Shown here: piece by piece, positions 25,328-33,959 of the stretch
Layout of the letters: each line of letters starts with the position of its first letter
How positions within the stretch are numbered: position 1 is the stretch's first letter
Source of the DNA: Terriglobales bacterium
Lineage (GTDB): Bacteria > Acidobacteriota > Terriglobia > Terriglobales > Acidobacteriaceae
Assembly (NCBI GenBank): GCA_035624455.1
Contig: DASPRM010000086.1
Span: 1 to 50,062 of the forward strand
Length of the DNA: 50,062 nt
Direction of reading: 5' to 3'
Notes under the pieces: generated by a model
What the model saw: only the letters and a program-made list of their open reading frames with translations
Database searches by the model: none
What the model was told of the DNA's origin: nothing
Position numbers and translations under genes: made by a program

Positions 25328-26170
25328 GTGGTGCCGCAGTCCTTTTTTCCCACCCGAATCGTTTCGCTGCAGCCCAGTGCCACGGTGATCCTCAAGTGTC
25401 TCGGGCTGCTGGACCGGCTGGTGGCCTGCACCAAGTATTGCGCCGATGTTTGCCCGGAGGTGGACGACGGCCAGCGGATTCTCGTGCACGATTCCTGGAC
25501 CGCGCAGGCACAGCAAATCCTCGCCGCCAAGCCCGATTTGGTGATTGCCTCTGTCCCTTACCAGGAAAAGGCTGTGGCCGAGATTCTGAGAGCGGGAGTC
25601 TCGTTCCTGGGATTGGCTCCACATAGCCTGAACGACATTTATGGTGACATTGCCAAAATTGCGGGCGTGCTGGGAGAACCTGGGCGCGCTGAAAGCGTAA
25701 TCAAGCAAATGAAAGCAGACATCGCCGAAGTCGAGTCGCGTGCTCGCGGGTGCGAGCGGCCGCTGGTCTTCTGCGAGGAATGGGGAAAACCCATCATCCA
25801 TTCGCAGGCTTGGGTGGCTGAGCTAGTTGGTGCGGCTGGAGGCGAATTCCTGGGCGAACCGGGAAAGCAGACGACCGCCGAAACGGTCCGCGCGGCCGAT
25901 CCCGAGGTCGTAATTGCAGCCTGGTGCGGCGCCGGTGACAGGGTCCCGCTGGAGAAAATTATTCGCGAGCGCGGGTGGAGAGAAATGCGTGCCGCGCGCC
26001 AGGGGCGCGTCTACTGCTTGCGCGATGAGTGGCTGAACACTCCCGCACCGACGCTAGTGGTCGGATTACGCGCCGTGGCGCACGCGATTCACCCCGAGCT
26101 CTTTCCTCCAATCACCGGAATCCGGAGGATCATTTCGGAGGGATCACCTTCCCCTGCGCGTGTGCTCTAA
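25328..26170 (+). CDS. BtuF-like cobalamin/Fe-siderophore-type binding protein, no signal peptide
   Basis: A 280-residue protein of the periplasmic-binding fold used by BtuF (class III, two lobes joined by a helix): RIVSLQPSATVILKCLG..., KPDLVIASVPYQEKAVAEILRAG, VFCEEWGKPIIHSQAWVAELVGAAGG, and NTPAPTLVVGLRAVAHAIHPE. BtuF normally delivers vitamin B12 to BtuCD in the periplasm, but no signal peptide is seen and no permease or ATPase gene is near, so a cytoplasmic or orphan role is possible. The start is a GTG (25328 or 25331); neither has a strong ribosome-binding site. The next gene starts 11 bases after the stop. Confidence 0.8.
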   Translation: MVPQSFFPTRIVSLQPSATVILKCLGLLDRLVACTKYCADVCPEVDDGQRILVHDSWTAQAQQILAAKPDLVIASVPYQEKAVAEILRAGVSFLGLAPHSLNDIYGDIAKIAGVLGEPGRAESVIKQMKADIAEVESRARGCERPLVFCEEWGKPIIHSQAWVAELVGAAGGEFLGEPGKQTTAETVRAADPEVVIAAWCGAGDRVPLEKIIRERGWREMRAARQGRVYCLRDEWLNTPAPTLVVGLRAVAHAIHPELFPPITGIRRIISEGSPSPARVL

Positions 26171-26180
26171 TAGGCTGCCC

Positions 26181-26672
26181 ATGCCCGCTACCAAATCGGA
26201 AGAGCTGAATCGAGAGATCATCGCTAAAGAGGTTGAGACTCTGGCTACAACCGCCGGCTCGGCTGAGGAACTGATGATGCGCATTGTCCAGTTGTTGAAC
26301 GAGCGCATGCTGAAGTACAACTGGGTGGGCTTCTACATGATCGACCTGCAAGATCCTAATTACCTGGAACTGGGCCCATTCGTGGGCGCCATGACCCCAC
26401 ACACCCGCATTCCTCTGAACCAGGGTATCTGCGGCGCTGCTGCCTTGACCGGCACAACCATCGTGGTGGATGACGTGAACGCCGATTCGCGCTACCTGGC
26501 TTGCTCGCTGGAAACCAAATCGGAGATTGTCGTGCCCATCTTCGCCAAAGGAAAAGTAGTCGGCGAACTTGATATCGACAGCCACTTTGCTGCCGCCTTT
26601 TCGGAAGACGATCGGCACCTGGTGGAGCACTGTGCCGCCGTGGTCGGCAAATTTATCGAACGATCGGCATGA
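26181..26672 (+). CDS. GAF protein, free methionine-(R)-sulfoxide reductase-like
   Basis: A 163-residue GAF-domain protein of the fRMsr family, which reduces free methionine-R-sulfoxide with thioredoxin. Marks: WVGFYMID, LGPFVGAM, QGICGAAALTGTTIVVDDVN and ACSLETKSEIVVPI. Two of the three family cysteines are kept, C84 and C108 (24 apart, as in the E. coli enzyme); the third, ten residues before C84, is His (H74). C108 would be catalytic. ATG 26181 is used; a GTG at 26160 overlaps the upstream gene. The stop overlaps the mutT start (ATGA), linking two oxidative-damage functions. Confidence 0.8.
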   Translation: MPATKSEELNREIIAKEVETLATTAGSAEELMMRIVQLLNERMLKYNWVGFYMIDLQDPNYLELGPFVGAMTPHTRIPLNQGICGAAALTGTTIVVDDVNADSRYLACSLETKSEIVVPIFAKGKVVGELDIDSHFAAAFSEDDRHLVEHCAAVVGKFIERSA

Positions 26673-27061
26673 AGTACGTGGTCGCAGCTTTAATCCTGCG
26701 CGACGGCAAGATTCTTATCTGCCAGCGCACCAAGCATCAGAGCATGCCTCTGAAATGGGAGTTCCCCGGCGGCAAGATCGAGACCGGAGAACAACCTCGC
26801 GATGCCCTGAGGCGGGAACTGGAGGAGGAACTGGGCATCAACGCGCAGATTGGCGATGAGGTGTCGCGCATCCGCCACGTCTATGACGGCGGCGGGGCGG
26901 TGGAGTTGCGCTTTTACCTGGTACACGGCTACGAGGGCCAACTGGAGAACCGCATTTTTCGAGACGTGCGCTGGGTTGGACCCGAGGAACTCCCGCACTT
27001 TGAATTCCTTGAGGCCGACCGGGAGTTCGTGGCGGACCTGGCGAGCGGGAAGATTCCGTAG
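26669..27061 (+). CDS. mutT: MutT-like NUDIX hydrolase (8-oxo-dGTP diphosphatase type)
   Basis: A 130-residue NUDIX protein. The Nudix box is complete: GGKIETGEQPRDALRRELEEELGI (G-x5-E-x7-RE-x2-EE-x-G-I). The flanking VVAALILRDGKILICQRTKHQSMPLKWEFPGG is very close to MutT-type enzymes, which destroy 8-oxo-dGTP and prevent A-to-C transversions. It is translationally coupled to the free-Met-sulfoxide reductase-like gene. Length normal; the symbol is by similarity, since several NUDIX paralogues share this look. Confidence 0.87.
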   Translation: MKYVVAALILRDGKILICQRTKHQSMPLKWEFPGGKIETGEQPRDALRRELEEELGINAQIGDEVSRIRHVYDGGGAVELRFYLVHGYEGQLENRIFRDVRWVGPEELPHFEFLEADREFVADLASGKIP

Positions 27062-27205
27062 ATAGCAGTCAGCAATCAGCATTCAGCAGTCAGCTAAGAG
27101 TCTCGAATTTGCGGCAGTACCGACATATTGGAATAAGAAACCGCAAGATCGTTCGACTCGGACGGGGTGTGGTTTACCCCATCCTGCTCAAAATGACAGC
27201 TCAAG
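27062..27205. repeat. Repeat-rich gap: AGCAGTCAGC words and a diverged structured repeat
   Basis: 27062-27098 is a run of AGCAGTCAGC, CAATCAGCATTCAGC and similar words. 27139-27158 is AACCGCAAGATCGTTCGACT, one base different from the word at 13716, followed by GGGGT...ACCCC (27164-27180) and TGACAGC. No gene. Probably inert intergenic repeats; the hairpin may act as a terminator for mutT. Confidence 0.55.
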
Positions 27206-27271
27206 ATGACACAAGATGAAAGCTACTGCCGCACATGGTTCCAAACTGAACTAGCTATGTGCTGAATGCTT

Positions 27272-29308
27272 CTACTTATTCGCCTCCATCCACTCCTGCT
27301 CGCCACGCTCCAGGATTGGGGCTAAGTCTCGTTGTAGAAGGAACCGCTGTTTGATTAGAGCCAGGGCCGCTTCCGCGTAGAGTCCCATGTACTGCGCGCG
27401 GCTTTGGTAGCGTTCAGTGATGGAGAGCCGGGGATCGCCGGTCTTGCGGCGGTCGGCCGCGGTCTTGGCAAATGGAATGTAGGAACCCACGAAGCTGCAG
27501 CGCTGCGTGGGAGCGCCAATCGAGGGATCGCGCAAATTCCATCCCGTATATGTCGCCAGCGGCACTGTCAATGACGGCAGCCGCACGCCCCCCAAATCGT
27601 TGCCGTCCTTATCCACCTGCGGAACAAGCGCGGGATAGGAGCCGAGAACTTTGGGAGGCTCGTTACTTATGATTCCGCGATTCCAGTCCGGCCCGAAATC
27701 CAGCCGCCAACCCAGATTCACGTCCTGGGGAAGTTTGACTCCGGGTATACGCGGAAAGAGCAGCTTCGCTGGTGGCACCAGGCTAGCATCCGCCAGGTGT
27801 GGATAGACGCTCGCCGGTGGTGCAATTCCTTCTCGCGCCCACTGGTCCATATCTGTGATCAATGCCCGCCAGAAAAACGCGACCGGGTTGGGATTAGTCT
27901 TCTGCTGGCACTTGTATTCGCCGTCGCCGTGAGCCGGCGGAAACGGCCCAGTGAAATGCTGCAGGCCGGCCAGGAGGTAAATCCGGACATGGTCCGACAC
28001 CCTGGCATCCAGTTTGCCTTGCGCATCGGTATGGATCAATGAAGCGGCACGCGACCAGTACTCGTACGAGGTATTGGTGAAGAAAATCTTAGGAACAGTA
28101 TTGGAGACGGTTGTGGCATCCAGGAGTCCGCCTCCCTTGCTGCCGGTCACATCCGCTTCGGGCAGGTCGGTGAAGGGGAAAATATCGGTCGGGTAGAAGA
28201 CCGAGGACATCGGCTGCGCATCCCGGGAGGGTTGGGCGAAACGATGGTTGAAGCTGCCGCGGCCGGCTCCGGCAACGTGTGCGATTATGCCATCGAAGAC
28301 CTGCTGGCCCTGTTCATCGTCGTTGAAATCCTGATAAAGAAAATGCCGGAGAAAGCGTCCGCTCTGGGAGATGCCGACGCCGTAGGCATAGCGCACGGGC
28401 GCCACCGCGGCCTCACCGTGCTTCAAGTAAGAGATGAAGTCGCGCACGGCAGCCAGCCCTAGCCCGGCGACTGCAGGATCCTGCGCCACGTAAACCACTT
28501 CATAGATCTTCCCCGCCTCGAAGCCGGTCTTGAGATGAATGTAGCGCTTGTCGGGAACAACTTTGTGATCCACCTCGCGGGCAAAATCCCACTGCGTTCG
28601 CGGAATGACTCGTCGTGGTGCGGTTGCCGAATCGCGTACGGTGAGGACATTCTGCGGATTGGCAGGATCGGCAACCGGGTAACCGATCCCGCCCACGGTT
28701 CCACTCGGAGTGGTGAGAACGTGTCCCACGGGCGCATCGAGTGTTTTAGCCGACGGTGTGAAATCACTCCGAACCAGGCCGCGAATCGGGCCTGCGGAAT
28801 CTTTGGCTATAGGCGCATAGAGATGGAGTAAACCGGGCTCATCGCGAACGTCCCATTGCCAGCCGAGCCAGGCCACGGTGTAGCCGTTTTCCATCAGAAA
28901 GCCGTCGCCGAAGTCTGATTCCTGAGTGGGATCGAAGCTGGTGGTCCCGCGGTTGGCAATGGCGAGAATGCTCTTGCGGCCACGGTTGGAAACCTCGAAC
29001 AAGGCCACGTGATTGCCGCCGTTCCTGGGCCGCAGCACGTAGAAATCGGCCGAAAACTCGACTTCACCACTCGCGTTGCGTTCCGCCTTGTCGAGATCGA
29101 TGATCCGGCGATTGTGAGGATTGTCGGGACGGACTTTGAAATACACGCGTCCCACAATCTTTTCGTAACGTCCCGCCAGTCCGAACGCCTTGCCTTCCAG
29201 CACATCGCTGCGCCGTGTGATCTCGACGCGATCTACCTTTGCAATCGCGCCGGTTGTAAACCAGAAAACAAATGCCGAAAGGAAAACCCAGGATCGGAAT
29301 GGCCGCAC
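27272..29308 (-). CDS. Exported alpha/beta-hydrolase domain protein (large)
   Basis: A protein of about 678 residues. GTG 29308 is chosen because GGGAG lies 5 bases upstream and it yields a signal-like N-terminus (VRPFRSWVFLSAFVFWFTTGAIA); longer frames upstream are low-complexity sequence opposite the heptad-repeat gene and are not real. The serine nucleophile motif GxSxSG is YGVGISQSGRFLRHFLY. The rest (ANRGTTSFDPTQ, HLKTGFEAGKIYEVVYVAQDPAVAGLG, PSLTVPLATYTGWNLRDPSIGAP) is like the 'alpha/beta hydrolase domain' family of large secreted hydrolases with unknown substrate. Probably periplasmic or extracellular. Confidence 0.8.
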   Translation of the reverse strand: MRPFRSWVFLSAFVFWFTTGAIAKVDRVEITRRSDVLEGKAFGLAGRYEKIVGRVYFKVRPDNPHNRRIIDLDKAERNASGEVEFSADFYVLRPRNGGNHVALFEVSNRGRKSILAIANRGTTSFDPTQESDFGDGFLMENGYTVAWLGWQWDVRDEPGLLHLYAPIAKDSAGPIRGLVRSDFTPSAKTLDAPVGHVLTTPSGTVGGIGYPVADPANPQNVLTVRDSATAPRRVIPRTQWDFAREVDHKVVPDKRYIHLKTGFEAGKIYEVVYVAQDPAVAGLGLAAVRDFISYLKHGEAAVAPVRYAYGVGISQSGRFLRHFLYQDFNDDEQGQQVFDGIIAHVAGAGRGSFNHRFAQPSRDAQPMSSVFYPTDIFPFTDLPEADVTGSKGGGLLDATTVSNTVPKIFFTNTSYEYWSRAASLIHTDAQGKLDARVSDHVRIYLLAGLQHFTGPFPPAHGDGEYKCQQKTNPNPVAFFWRALITDMDQWAREGIAPPASVYPHLADASLVPPAKLLFPRIPGVKLPQDVNLGWRLDFGPDWNRGIISNEPPKVLGSYPALVPQVDKDGNDLGGVRLPSLTVPLATYTGWNLRDPSIGAPTQRCSFVGSYIPFAKTAADRRKTGDPRLSITERYQSRAQYMGLYAEAALALIKQRFLLQRDLAPILERGEQEWMEANK

Positions 29309-29435
29309 GTTGTCTCCCGAGGTCGTGAAAATGACAGCCCAAACGGAGAACGGGAATTCTATCGCGAGCCGCGACTCAAAAAAACAGGCACGGAACGAAG
29401 TCCGTGCCTGATTCAGGGAGGCAACGCGGAAACTT

Positions 29436-29996
29436 CTACCTGTGATTCCGGTCGTTGTGCAAATCGCGCCGGTCAGCCCGGATGTCTTTCTTGTCGTGGT
29501 GGACGTCGCGATAGTCGTGGCGCAGGTCGGACCGATCATGATGCACGTCGGCGTAGTCTTTGTGCAGGTCCTTGCGATCGCTGTGAATGTCACGCTGGTC
29601 CTGATGGATGTCGGTACGATCATGATTCAGATCGCGGCGATCGTGGTGAAGGTCAGCTTTATCGCGGGCGACGTCGTCTTTGTCGTACTTTTCATCGTGC
29701 GCCAGCTTTCTGTCATCGCGGTAGATGTCATTGCGGTCGCGATAAGCGTCTCGCCGATCGCGGTTGACGTCGGTCTGATCTTTTGATAGATCGCGGCGGT
29801 CGTGGTTGATGTCGCGATAGTCCTGATGCAGATCGCGACGGTCATTGTGGATGTCGTTGTAATCGCGATGCAGGTCGCGCTTGTCCTGGTGCAGATCCCT
29901 GGCATCGTTTTGTTGGTCGGTGGTTTGTGCGATAGCGCCTACGCCGAGGGCGAGCACTCCCGCCAACAGTGAAGACACGAACAGATGTCGCTTCAT
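29436..29996 (-). CDS. Exported Asp/Arg/His heptad-repeat protein
   Basis: A 186-residue protein. ATG 29996 has GGAGGAG upstream and gives a signal peptide (MKRHLFVSSLLAGVLALGVGAIAQ). The mature chain is almost wholly a seven-residue repeat of the form x-D-(L/I/V)-(H/N/R)-x-D-(R/Y/K): examples RDLHQDK, RDLHRDY, NDIHNDR, RDLSKDQ. I count about 10 repeats, an 11-residue interruption (KYDKDDVARDK), then about 10 more. Asp falls on positions 2 and 6 of nearly every heptad; there is no Cys and little hydrophobic residue beyond the L/I/V at position 3. The DNA shows a 21-base periodicity. A metal- or surface-polymer-binding role is conceivable but unsupported. Function unknown. Confidence 0.75.
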   Translation of the reverse strand: MKRHLFVSSLLAGVLALGVGAIAQTTDQQNDARDLHQDKRDLHRDYNDIHNDRRDLHQDYRDINHDRRDLSKDQTDVNRDRRDAYRDRNDIYRDDRKLAHDEKYDKDDVARDKADLHHDRRDLNHDRTDIHQDQRDIHSDRKDLHKDYADVHHDRSDLRHDYRDVHHDKKDIRADRRDLHNDRNHR

Positions 29997-30203
29997 ACGG
30001 TTCTCCTCCAGATCCGGATGGGCTAATCGGATTATTGAAGTGGCTGCCAATAGGAACCCTGAAGCTCGAGAAAGTCGCGGTGTGGGATAAACGCCGAAGA
30101 ATTCCTAGCAGTGACCAGTGCCAGTTTTTGTCAACAATACAGACTTGCAAGTAGGCGGTAACGGAGATTCCTGTGCTGCGGCCTATAATCGATAGATTAA
30201 GCC

Positions 30204-31406
30204 ATGTCCGTCGCCCAGCAAGAACGAGACAGCCGGCAGCTACCTGCTCAGCCTGGCCCGCCGCCACGCGAACCCAATTTCTTCCGCAGGATTGAGAACT
30301 TCTGGGAGCGTGTAACGGAAGGTCTGGAACTGGAGCAGTTGTGGGCGCAGTTCAAGCAAGAGGCGCGCGTCGGCTATCAGCTCTATTCGCGGGAGGTGCA
30401 GCCGCAGGAAAGCCGGCGTACGGCTCGTGACTGGTTCCAACTGATCACCCAGTTCTTCTGGTCGATCATCATGAAGCTCTCTCCCGCCAAGCGGGTGCTC
30501 CTCCTGGTAGGACTGGCCCTGATGCTAATTCCTGGTGAGATCCCAGGCGAGAAGGGTCCACACGTTCTTGGCGACTTTCATTTCTATGGAGCGCTGATTT
30601 TCCTTCTGCTGCTGGTTTTGGAAATTGCGGATCGCGTGACCATGAAGCGCGATCTGCAGATTGCGCGCGAGATTCAGATGTGGCTGGTGCCCGAGGTTTC
30701 ACCTGCGCTCCCGGGGCTCGATGTCGCTTTTATTACTCGTCCGGCGAATACCGTAGCCGGGGATTATTACGACATTTTCCTGCGCGATGGCTCGAATCCA
30801 GGAAAAGTTCTGATGGCGGTTGCCGACGTTGCGGGCAAAAGTGTTCCAGCCGCTTTGCTTATGGCCACGTTTCAGGCGAGCTTGCGAACTCTGAGCGCGA
30901 CGTCATCTACCATGCCCGAGCTCGCCGCCGGCCTGAATAAATATGCCTGTGAGAACAGCCGGGGAGGAGTGCGCTTCACGACCGCGTTCCTGGCGGAATT
31001 TGACCCCACCACGCGCGAGTTGACATACAGCAACGCCGGACACAATGCTCCCATGCTGCGCCGCGTATCGGGCGCAATGACACGGCTGGAAGCTGGTGGA
31101 CTCCCACTTGGAATCCAGCAGCCCACCGTCTACCAGACCGCGATCGAAAGACTTTCGCCCGGCGATATGTTGCTGATCTTCACCGACGGAGTGATCGAGG
31201 CGGTGAACGAGTCCGGACAGGAGTACGGAGAGGACCGGCTGAAGGTCCTGCTGCAAAGCAGTACGGGTCTCGCTGCCAGTGCCTTCGTCGACCGACTGAT
31301 GCGTGATCTGGACGCCTTCACTGGCGCAGCCAGCCAGCACGATGACATCACCTGCATGGTGGTGCGCCTGGTGGAGACAGCGGAAGGACAAAGTACGATC
31401 GGGTAA
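30204..31406 (+). CDS. RsbU/SpoIIE-type PP2C phosphatase, membrane anchored
   Basis: A 400-residue protein. The N-terminal cytoplasmic part (about 1-90) is followed by two hydrophobic helices (about 95-112 and 127-143), then a PPM/SpoIIE phosphatase domain from about 160: IAREIQMWLVPEVSPALPGLDVAF, NTVAGDYYDIFL (first metal Asp), VADVAGKSVPAALLMATFQASLR, LTYSNAGHNAPML, LLIFTDGVIEAVN and QHDDITCMVV. Such proteins dephosphorylate anti-sigma antagonists or other Ser-phosphorylated partners. No sigma-factor partner genes are adjacent, so the target is unknown. A start ATG lies 30 bases after a TATAAT-like word (30184-30189) with no -35. Confidence 0.85.
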   Translation: MSVAQQERDSRQLPAQPGPPPREPNFFRRIENFWERVTEGLELEQLWAQFKQEARVGYQLYSREVQPQESRRTARDWFQLITQFFWSIIMKLSPAKRVLLLVGLALMLIPGEIPGEKGPHVLGDFHFYGALIFLLLLVLEIADRVTMKRDLQIAREIQMWLVPEVSPALPGLDVAFITRPANTVAGDYYDIFLRDGSNPGKVLMAVADVAGKSVPAALLMATFQASLRTLSATSSTMPELAAGLNKYACENSRGGVRFTTAFLAEFDPTTRELTYSNAGHNAPMLRRVSGAMTRLEAGGLPLGIQQPTVYQTAIERLSPGDMLLIFTDGVIEAVNESGQEYGEDRLKVLLQSSTGLAASAFVDRLMRDLDAFTGAASQHDDITCMVVRLVETAEGQSTIG

Positions 31407-31412
31407 AGTGTA

Positions 31413-31469
31413 ATCGGGTGAAGTTAGAAGTAAAAGCATATCTTGCTCATACTTCGCGCTTCACCCGAT
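31413..31469. terminator. Possible bidirectional terminator hairpin
   Basis: ATCGGGTGAAG (31413-31423) pairs with CTTCACCCGAT (31459-31469), 11 bases, with a 35-base loop, between the convergent phosphatase and RNA-binding genes. The loop is long and no U-run follows directly, so termination is uncertain; a GATCGGGTAAAGTGTAATCGGGTGAAG context recurs in diverged form near 46129. Confidence 0.4.
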
Positions 31470-31511
31470 CAAACTTTTAACTTATCGGCAATTAGCGCGA
31501 ATCAGTTTTGG

Positions 31512-31841
31512 CTACCAGCGTTGGCCCCGGCCCCCGCGATCACGGTCGCCGAAGCGTCCGCCACCGCGCCCGCCACGTTCTCCGGCGGGACGCTCAGTTT
31601 TGGGTCGCGCCTCGTTGACGTTTAGCGCTCGACCCCCAACCGCCCGGCCGTTGATCTCCGCGATTGCTTTTTCCGCCTCTTCGTCGTTGGACATCTCGAC
31701 GAACGCAAAGCCGCGCGGCTGGCCAGTATCCCGGTCGCGAACCACATTGACCCGATCCACCTGCCCGTAGGCTTCAAACAATGAGCGCACTTCTTCTTCC
31801 GTGGTGCGGAAGCTCAGATTCCCCACGTAAATATTCTTCAC
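31512..31841 (-). CDS. RRM-type RNA-binding protein with RGG tail
   Basis: A 109-residue single-RRM protein like the bacterial/cyanobacterial Rbp family. GTG 31841 is preceded by GGGGAGAAG and places the RNP-2 motif IYVGNL at the N-terminus, as in the family. RNP-1 is RGFAFVEM. The tail is Gly/Arg-rich (GERGGRGGGRFGDRDRGGRGQRW), as in RNA-binding RGG tails. Longer upstream frames are ignored since they carry no family sequence. Likely binds RNA in the cytoplasm, perhaps as a cold-shock-type chaperone; role inferred. Confidence 0.88.
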   Translation of the reverse strand: MKNIYVGNLSFRTTEEEVRSLFEAYGQVDRVNVVRDRDTGQPRGFAFVEMSNDEEAEKAIAEINGRAVGGRALNVNEARPKTERPAGERGGRGGGRFGDRDRGGRGQRW

Positions 31842-32060
31842 GAACTCTTCTCCCCTGGTTTTAGCGGTTGTAGGAAATCCCCGGACAAACAAGGCGGTCA
31901 ACTTCGGCTCGCTGGTTGAACGGAGGGTGACTAGCAGATACGCCCCTAGGCTACCCTTTTCCGGGCTCCACGTCACGGGAAACCTTGCAGAATTCCGCAG
32001 AGCGGTGCCTGGGTCGCAATGGCGTTGGATGACGAAGCCGATTCGGCTGGATATTTAGGC

Positions 32061-33074
32061 TCACACCATGCGGCTGGCGGCAGAAAGAACGAAGATGGAA
32101 ATCACCAGCACGACGACGCCTAGCGCGAGGATTCTCAACGGACGCGGTCCCGCCTGCTTCCACTCGCCCGTCACGATCCCCCAAAAGGTGGCGGCAATGA
32201 CGATGAGAGACATGAAGATAGGCCAGCCGATAATGGTCCCTAAGTCCCCCATTTTGCTGGCGGCAACCCCGTAGATCACCGTGCTGCCAAACCACAGCAG
32301 GGCCATGGTGACAGCCAGAGGCCAGTGCGCGGATGTCCCGGGAACGGACAAACGCCCGAGGGTACGATTCTTGTTCATCAGATAGAAGCAGTACGCGAGG
32401 TTGGGAATGCCTCCTGCGAGCATCAACGGCAGCCACGCGGCATTGTTGGCGGAATTGGCAGAGGCGCCGGCGGCTGCCGCATCGGTCACAAGGGGGTGTC
32501 CGTAGGTCAGTCCCAGATTCACAAACGCTGAACCGACTCCGCTGATGGTGCAGAAAAACAAACCCTTGGCCAGGGAAATCTTGTGCGATCCAGCTGCGAC
32601 GTTCTCGCGCATCTTCCCGGCTGCGCCACAAATGCCCACTCCAATCAGAACGATCACAATTCCGGCGATCACTGCCAGGCCACCTCGAGTGGCGATCTGC
32701 TCAGGGTGATCCTTAACCAGAGGAACGATCGATCCCACAGCCGCCGAGAGGCCCAGGATTACGGCAAAAGAGAGAGCCATGCCGACGCCATCCACCGCCA
32801 GCCCCAAGAATATTTGGGAGAGGCCCCAGGAAAAACCGAACGCCGCCACGCCCGCTGCGATGGCGGCCGCACCCGGGCGGCGGTAGAGGTCCATCAAGCC
32901 GGGAACGGTTCCGAAGCTAAGGACAATGGGGAAAACGAACAGCGCAAACAGCGTCCAGACCAGCCAGGTATTCTCCCAGGCCCACTTGCGAGTGAATTTC
33001 ATCGGCAGGGTGAAGCTGCCGTTCATCGCTCCCGCCAATACCAGGAGGAACAACCCGAATGCCGTTTGTGGCAT
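32061..33074 (-). CDS. rhaT: L-rhamnose/proton symporter, RhaT family
   Basis: A 337-residue polytopic membrane protein with about ten helices, of the RhaT (drug/metabolite transporter-like) family. Recognisable: GAMNGSFTLPMKFTRKWAWENTWLVW, FSWGLSQIFLGLAVDGVGMALSF, and GTIIGWPIFMSLIVIAATFWGIVTGEW. The start has GAGGAG upstream. No rhamnose catabolic gene (rhaA/B/D) and no regulator are in the window, so rhamnose as substrate is by family only. Confidence 0.85.
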   Translation of the reverse strand: MPQTAFGLFLLVLAGAMNGSFTLPMKFTRKWAWENTWLVWTLFALFVFPIVLSFGTVPGLMDLYRRPGAAAIAAGVAAFGFSWGLSQIFLGLAVDGVGMALSFAVILGLSAAVGSIVPLVKDHPEQIATRGGLAVIAGIVIVLIGVGICGAAGKMRENVAAGSHKISLAKGLFFCTISGVGSAFVNLGLTYGHPLVTDAAAAGASANSANNAAWLPLMLAGGIPNLAYCFYLMNKNRTLGRLSVPGTSAHWPLAVTMALLWFGSTVIYGVAASKMGDLGTIIGWPIFMSLIVIAATFWGIVTGEWKQAGPRPLRILALGVVVLVISIFVLSAASRMV

Positions 33075-33181
33075 GCGTTCGAACTCCTCAGAAGTTCCGT
33101 TTAAATCGAAATGGATCAGCCTGAACGACTCGAAAGACCTTGCATTCTTGCTTTGGGCCGTATCAAATCCGTAGCGTTCAG

Positions 33182-33814
33182 CTACCAGCGAACTCCTATC
33201 GTCACCGGAAGCAGTTGTGTGCTTCCCTTGCGCGTCGAAGCGTAGTGGTAACGAGCTTCGACGTAGAACCTTAACGATTGCTCGCCTCCGAAGCGGCGTG
33301 TTACTCCACCTCCGCCATTGAACCCCGGAGCATTATCGGCTACGTCGCTTAGCACCTGGCCTGTGGGACTGAGGATCGGGGCAGCTTTCGGATCTGTAAT
33401 CACAGCGTTTGTGGGACTGCTCACGGCCATCGCTCGCCGATACAGTCCGCCACCTCCCATGACGTACCCTCCCCACTTGCCGCGAGAGATCAGGCGGTAA
33501 CGAGCGTCGGCAGTGTAGCCGAAGATATTTCCGTCGCCACCACTTACTTGCAGTAGATGCAGCATGGAATCGGGCATGCCAAATTGGTTAAAGAGAAATT
33601 CACCGACGAGATCCAGGCGGCCGAATGTCCTTCCTCCGCCGACTGTCAATACTCCGCTCTGCTTGGCGAAGTCGTTCAGGGCGCCTCGGGGATTGGCGAC
33701 GCCAAGGCTGAGGTGAAAGGTCCAGCGTGGCTTCGTCTCCTGCTGCGCGCTGGCAGACCAGAAGCTGACGCAAATGACAAGAAATGCGCAAACACCCCGA
33801 AGCGCCTTATTCAT
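33182..33814 (-). CDS. Small outer-membrane beta-barrel protein, unknown
   Basis: About 210 residues from ATG 33814, which gives the signal peptide MNKALRGVCAFLVICVSFWSASA followed by QQ. Alternating hydrophobic/polar strands (WTFHLSLGVANPRGALND, GRLDLVGEFLFNQFG, YVMGGGGLYRRAM, RFYVEARYHYAS) and the final aromatic residue (TIGVRW) are typical of OmpA/OmpW-like outer-membrane barrels. Starts further upstream add non-signal sequence. No specific family assigned. Confidence 0.6.
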   Translation of the reverse strand: MNKALRGVCAFLVICVSFWSASAQQETKPRWTFHLSLGVANPRGALNDFAKQSGVLTVGGGRTFGRLDLVGEFLFNQFGMPDSMLHLLQVSGGDGNIFGYTADARYRLISRGKWGGYVMGGGGLYRRAMAVSSPTNAVITDPKAAPILSPTGQVLSDVADNAPGFNGGGGVTRRFGGEQSLRFYVEARYHYASTRKGSTQLLPVTIGVRW

Positions 33815-33959
33815 TCGGATAATGGCAACCATCTTAAGCAGCATTACAGAGCAGCTTGAGGGCACACATGGAGTTCAATTCTACATTTCCCCTCAGACTC
33901 AACCCTCAGAGTTGATTTCCGTCACTATCGGGCTACCCGAATCCTGTAGCATGGTCGAT

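Noticed and set aside
27062-27271. CRISPR-like array from AGCAGTCAGC words
   Set aside because: Repeats are only about 10 bases, irregular and without unique spacers; no cas genes.
29309-29623. N-terminal extension of the alpha/beta hydrolase frame to 29623
   Set aside because: That sequence is Thr/Ile-rich shadow of the heptad-repeat gene and the true GTG start with GGGAG is at 29308.
29442-29786. Open plus-strand frame opposite the heptad-repeat gene (Val/Ile-rich)
   Set aside because: It is the complementary reading of the repeat; its hydrophobic composition comes from the repeat, not from selection. The opposite frame has a signal peptide and ribosome-binding site.
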